Of a stretch of DNA of 64,000 nt, positions 59,990 to 64,000 are shown in pieces (position 1 is the first letter of the stretch; the number at the start of each line of letters is the position of its first letter). The notes below the pieces were generated by a model that was not told the DNA's origin, did no database searches, and was given only the letters and a program-made list of their open reading frames with translations. The DNA comes from Megalobrama amblycephala (lineage: Eukaryota; Chordata; Actinopteri; Cypriniformes; Xenocyprididae): assembly GCF_018812025.1 (NCBI RefSeq), contig NC_063062.1, positions 3,269,927 through 3,333,926 on the forward strand, in the 5' to 3' direction. A program made the position numbers and the translations under genes.

Positions 59990-61045
59990 GAAGTGTTCAG
60001 TTTTTCCGCTTGGCGTGAGCGCAACTGGATTTTAAAGGGAATGGGAGATGAGACTCTGATTGGTTTAATGCACATTACGCCCAAAATACACCCATTACTC
60101 ATTAAGAGAATAGGGACAACCCTTTTAGACCATGCGCTGGGCGCAGAGAACATTTTTCCCATTGTTAAACTAGCAAAAGTGGATTCGGACACGCCCTTAG
60201 TGCACTTTCGCCGTGCGCTTTAGACCATGCGCTTAGATCATTAAAGGTGGACTCAGCAGAATTTCAAAAACACTGTTTGGAAGTTAGTCAGGCTGACACC
60301 AACAACAAACGTCTAACCAATCAGCATTAGGGTGCGCATGACGGTCGAGGAGAGAGAACGAGCAAGAGGGAGATTTGAAAAAAAAAAAAAAAATGAAGAA
60401 CAAGAGATGGGACACAATAAAAAGAGCTCAAAAGAATATCACTGGAATGAAGGTGTATGACTGGGCAAGCGCTTTAGGACCGCGTTTATATTAGAAAAGC
60501 TTTCCAGCGCTGGAGAGAACTAAGTGGGAAGGCCTGAAAACAGATGCGGAGGCTGCTTTGATTTCTTATCATGTGAGTAACACTGGGTTTTGATTGTCTG
60601 GAGCTGCTGTGCTGTTGGCGACTAACAACGAACACTTTGCATTTACTCTTGTGTACTGTACGTTCATTTTTTTGTGCTACCTTGGCGTTCGTTCATCATC
60701 TGTGCTTTATTTTTCGTGAAGCATTTTGTTGCGCGTCAGCTGTGATTAACAGACATCCACTCTCGCATTCTGTGTGTAACCGTGTCCAGATTTGCAGTTA
60801 AACCACTGCACACTGACGATCGCTAGAGAATAAGGTGTTTAGTGTCATTGGTAGAGCATTCGCCTCGATTGCCCGCAGCAGGTTTGAGACCGACTCAGAG
60901 CAGGGTGGTTAGGGTTGGAGTGTGAGTTTTGGAGGCGGGGCAATGAAGAGAGGGGTGGGTTTGTTTGGGTTGATTTCAAATATCAACAATGTCCAACAGC
61001 GTTTTTCAAAATCTACTTACCGCACCTTTGAAATTGGGCCCTAAG
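59990..61045. mobile_element. second GGGCCC-type element, interrupted
   Basis: GGGAATGGGAGATGAGACTC, AGCAAAAGTGGATTCGGACA and TGGGCCCTA match the element at 55682-56573. Its left end is lost. A TTAA element (60241-61030) is inserted just before its right terminus. Confidence 0.75.
60241..61030. mobile_element. TTAA/AGGTG MITE with tRNA-like internal block
   Basis: TTAA AGGTGGACTCAGCAG on the left and CTTACCGCACCT on the right, with inner arms CAGAATTTCAAAAACACTGT and CAGCGTTTTTCAAAATCTAC, form inverted ends. Inside at 60845-60895, GGTAGAGCATTCGCCT and GGTTTGAGACC resemble tRNA A and B boxes, suggesting captured SINE sequence. Confidence 0.7.
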
Positions 61046-62212
61046 AGAGAGGCAGGTTTATTAGGCCGCTGTCACTTTAAGACCGAATGCATGGGTGGAT
61101 CGAAAATATTGATACACATGCATTTTCTTTCTTGACTGCTTACGTTCACCTAATGCATAAACGATTGTGTTTACATGAATACTTGCCAAGGAAGGCATTT
61201 TGACCTAATTTTGACATTTTAAGTGGAATAAGCCGCAAAAAAGAACTCAATTTGACACTCGCAAGCTGTTTGAGAGGTGGCTTTTTGTGAGTACTAATGT
61301 TTAAATTGGCATGGCTTAAAAACGACGTGCAAATGATACACTTTAGTGACGATGCAACACATTTGCACATTTTGAGAGATAGAAGACGCGGTACTAATCA
61401 CTCACACTCTTTGTGAAATTAGGTCTCACAGAAAGTTTTTTAACTGATTTGTTCTGATAATCTGTGCGGATTCATTTACTTTTTCAACCTACATGCTAGT
61501 GCATAAATGTTTGTGGCAATTTCCCGATTTATAATTGCAAAAATCATGCACACTACCTGCAATCCCATGTCAAAATTCAGGCCCTGAGGTGCATTTGATG
61601 GTGTAAAAACTTACCGTAGCACTTTCCTAAATATCCGTGTTTCACTATGCACATGGAAATTTGGCTGATCCTTAAAATGTGAATACAGGCCATTAACGCA
61701 AAGATGATTTAATCTAATACTTAATGTTATTTAAAATGATACAGATTCATGTAGCAAATGAGAATCGATAAAGTCATAATATTTTATGACATAAGGTCTT
61801 GTTAATGATAACTGAATCAACTGATTTTCAATAACTGAAGAATATGTAAAAATATGGAATTTGGGGTAAAAAGTGCCCCTGTTGTTCAGGTTAAAGGCAC
61901 AATACATGACATGATAAAAATAGCTGGGTGACTTTTACAGTTGTTGACATGACAGTTAGATTCAGATTTAATATAATTTATTACGTTGGCCGCCCACATA
62001 AAATATAATATTTATTGCTAATACTTTAATGCCATATTAAAGTATTATGAGATCTCTTTCAGAATCTTTACTTTTTAAAATATTTTTTCTATATTTTTAA
62101 GATAAACATTTTATTGACAGTATATTTAAATATTTAATAAAAGAGAAAAAAGAGAAAATAGTGAAAACTTTGCTGAAGCAATTGTTTTGAACAAGTAGCT
62201 AACTTAAATTAT

Positions 62213-62318
62213 TTGTATAGTTCACCCAAAAACGAAAATTCTGTCATCATTTATACATTCTCAAGTTGTAAAAGATGACGTAATTTTCATTTTTGGGTGA
62301 ACTATCCCTTAGTTAACA
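62213..62318. mobile_element. short Angel-like MITE
   Basis: About 105 bp: ATAGTTCACCCAAAAACGAA and the inverted TTTTTGGGTGAACTATCCCT sit almost back to back, forming a hairpin-capable minimal copy. Confidence 0.8.
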
Positions 62319-63356
62319 CTAATTATTTTCCCACAAAATGTGTTGCTCCATCAATGGTCATTTTTTTCTGTAATCATACACTATGAGAGTAGTGAAAAGG
62401 TCCAGAAAGCAGCATGGTGGTTCATAGCAAAACTGCTTTTTTAGCATGTGGTTAAAAACAATTCAGTAGCATAAAGCAACATTATTCTCAAATATTCACA
62501 CATTGGAATTTTCACCACCCACCATGACATCTGAAATTATGCAAGACATTTACAACAAGCTCTCCCCCTCTATTTCTCTGGGTCTTCATGAAAGCCCCGT
62601 GCCCTCCTCAAGAATCACTAACTTGCTGCATGAGTAAACAAAGTCTGTTTATATTTTCTCTTGAGCATTATATTTGTATTTAGGCGATTCAAGTAGGTGT
62701 CTCATCCATGTTCTTGTATGTGGCAGAAAGACAAATATATTGTATCAGACCCTGAACCCAAACACCTGGTGCTGATCCACACAAACACACACACCTCACA
62801 CCAAAGTTATTTTTAGACCTCTCTCATCCTACAAAGACAGATGATGCACATTTTATAATACTGCACAGCTCAATTCACATCAGTGTCAATATTCGCCGGG
62901 CTTCAGATTCATTTAAATGGGAATTGAACTGCTGCTGGCCTTGACTCTTTTATAATGCCAGATTTACATTCTGTGATTTCACACAAAGCTAAGGGAGATT
63001 ATAATGGATCTTCCAATTAAAGAGAGAAACATTCCTCAGCAGCAATAAGAGACCTTCATAAATGGCTGGCATGAATTATTGATAAAGGCCTTGCTCACAT
63101 ACACAGTGTGACAGACGGGGCATGTTAGCAAGACCTATGCTGCTACTTGAGTCCCTTGTTGAAAAGCGACATTTAAATGTCAGACGAGCATTTAGACTAA
63201 GGCGTGAGAAGTTTAGAGAATGAGGAGATGAAAATCTTTTTTTCTGCCTTGGTTTTCAGAACAATTTACATTTTTTTTTTTTTTATGTTTTTGAAGTCTT
63301 ACCAAGGCATTTATTTGATCAAAAACACAGTCAAATTGTGAAATATTAACAATATA

Positions 63357-63933
63357 TTAAAGGGGACCTATTATGCCCCTTTCCACCACAAGTCTCTGGT
63401 GTCTCCAGAATGTGTCTGTGAAGATCATTTATTATAGCTTGTCAAATTTGCCCCTATTTGGGTGTGAGCAAAGCACGCCGTTTTTGTGTGTCTCTTTAAA
63501 TGCAAATGAGCTGGAGTTGATTCAACTCATCGACTAGCATGTGTCGTCATGTTAATCTTTTGTGCAAATCCAGCATTGAATTGACCCTCGTTTGTGAAGC
63601 AGTCTGGCGTAAAATGACGGCATGATAACAACACTCTACTACAACAACTCTTCCTCTTCTCTAAAGCAGCCCAACATGGCCTCACCCCCTTTGTTGCGTG
63701 TTCTCGGGGGCAGGGTTTATGTAAATTTTGGGGTTTGTGATGTCACAACCCAGGAAGAAGCTAGTTGTAGTCTCTACCAGCCATTTAAAAAGCGATTTCT
63801 GTAAAAGAAAAAAATCTCCCTTTGCATTGAACTTTGAGCGTCGTAACTTTGCAGATGTTGTTTATGATCAAACAGCAACATTACACACTAACTAAAGTTA
63901 AAAAAGTGAAATCACAATCAAGGAGCCCTTTAA
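63357..63933. mobile_element. TTAA/AGGGGACCTATTATGC MITE, second copy
   Basis: TTAA AGGGGACCTATTATGC begins it and GGAGCCCT TTAA ends it, 577 bp in all. It shares the left terminus with 41133-42448 and is inserted in an ACACTACC-family fragment (63270 onwards). Confidence 0.75.
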
Positions 63934-64000
63934 GAATTAAGAATATATTTATAAGAGTATATTTAATAAAAAACAAAAATAAATAAATTCAATTTATACT

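Larger units (their letters stand above)
40552..64000 (-). other. plekha7 upstream intron, more than 23 kb
   Basis: No coding exon was found to the right of 40551. The interval is mainly mobile elements listed separately, with unmarked stretches at 42449-43786, 44342-45700, 46600-47820, 49818-50924, 53191-54782, 57506-58789, 59216-59989 and 61046-63356. In those stretches I see neither exons nor identifiable RNAs. Confidence 0.75.

Overview
The window is a vertebrate intron-rich region, almost certainly from a cyprinid-type teleost fish. No bacterial-style gene content is present. The only host gene I can support is on the minus strand: ten exons of plekha7, the PH-domain adherens-junction protein. 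They run from the second half of its second WW domain (40551) through the complete PH domain (31772-14229) and the proline-rich p120-catenin-binding region to an optional-looking helical exon (443). Every splice junction is in phase and all ten exons join into one open frame of about 1840 nt. The gene is cut at both ends: the upstream WW exons lie beyond base 64000 and the downstream coiled-coil exons lie before base 1. Which teleost paralog (plekha7a or plekha7b) this is cannot be decided here.

Layout by region (plus-strand coordinates). 1-7.7 kb holds the four 3'-most visible exons, separated by MITEs, including a three-deep nest at 1762-3603. 7.98-9.84 kb is an 85-bp-period minisatellite. 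9.8-14.2 kb is intron with a decayed Tc1 transposase inside a MITE, then a PH exon at 14.2-14.4 kb. 14.9-15.7 kb is a cluster of AT microsatellites. 16-26 kb is intron built from TTAA-flanked MITEs, a 1.5-kb piggyBac-like insertion and a hAT element. PH and linker exons lie at 26.2, 29.0, 31.7 and 33.0 kb. 36.3-38.2 kb is a mosaic of two Tc1 families plus a MITE. The WW exon is at 40.5 kb. From 40.55 kb to the end is one intron of more than 23 kb, packed with transposon remnants and one possible untranslated alternative first exon near 45.8 kb.

The most striking non-genic feature is the density of TTAA-flanked elements whose termini begin AAAGGTGC, AAAGGTGCCC, AAAGGGGACC, AAAGGGATAGTTC and similar. 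They are repeatedly nested and in one case share a single TTAA. One family, present in three copies, carries a conserved perfect palindrome centred on TTACGTAA. I found no new enzymatic or defence system. The findings are splice choices in plekha7, mobile-element architecture and repeat-borne candidate regulatory motifs. Homology statements rest on memory of family sequences, not on a database search.
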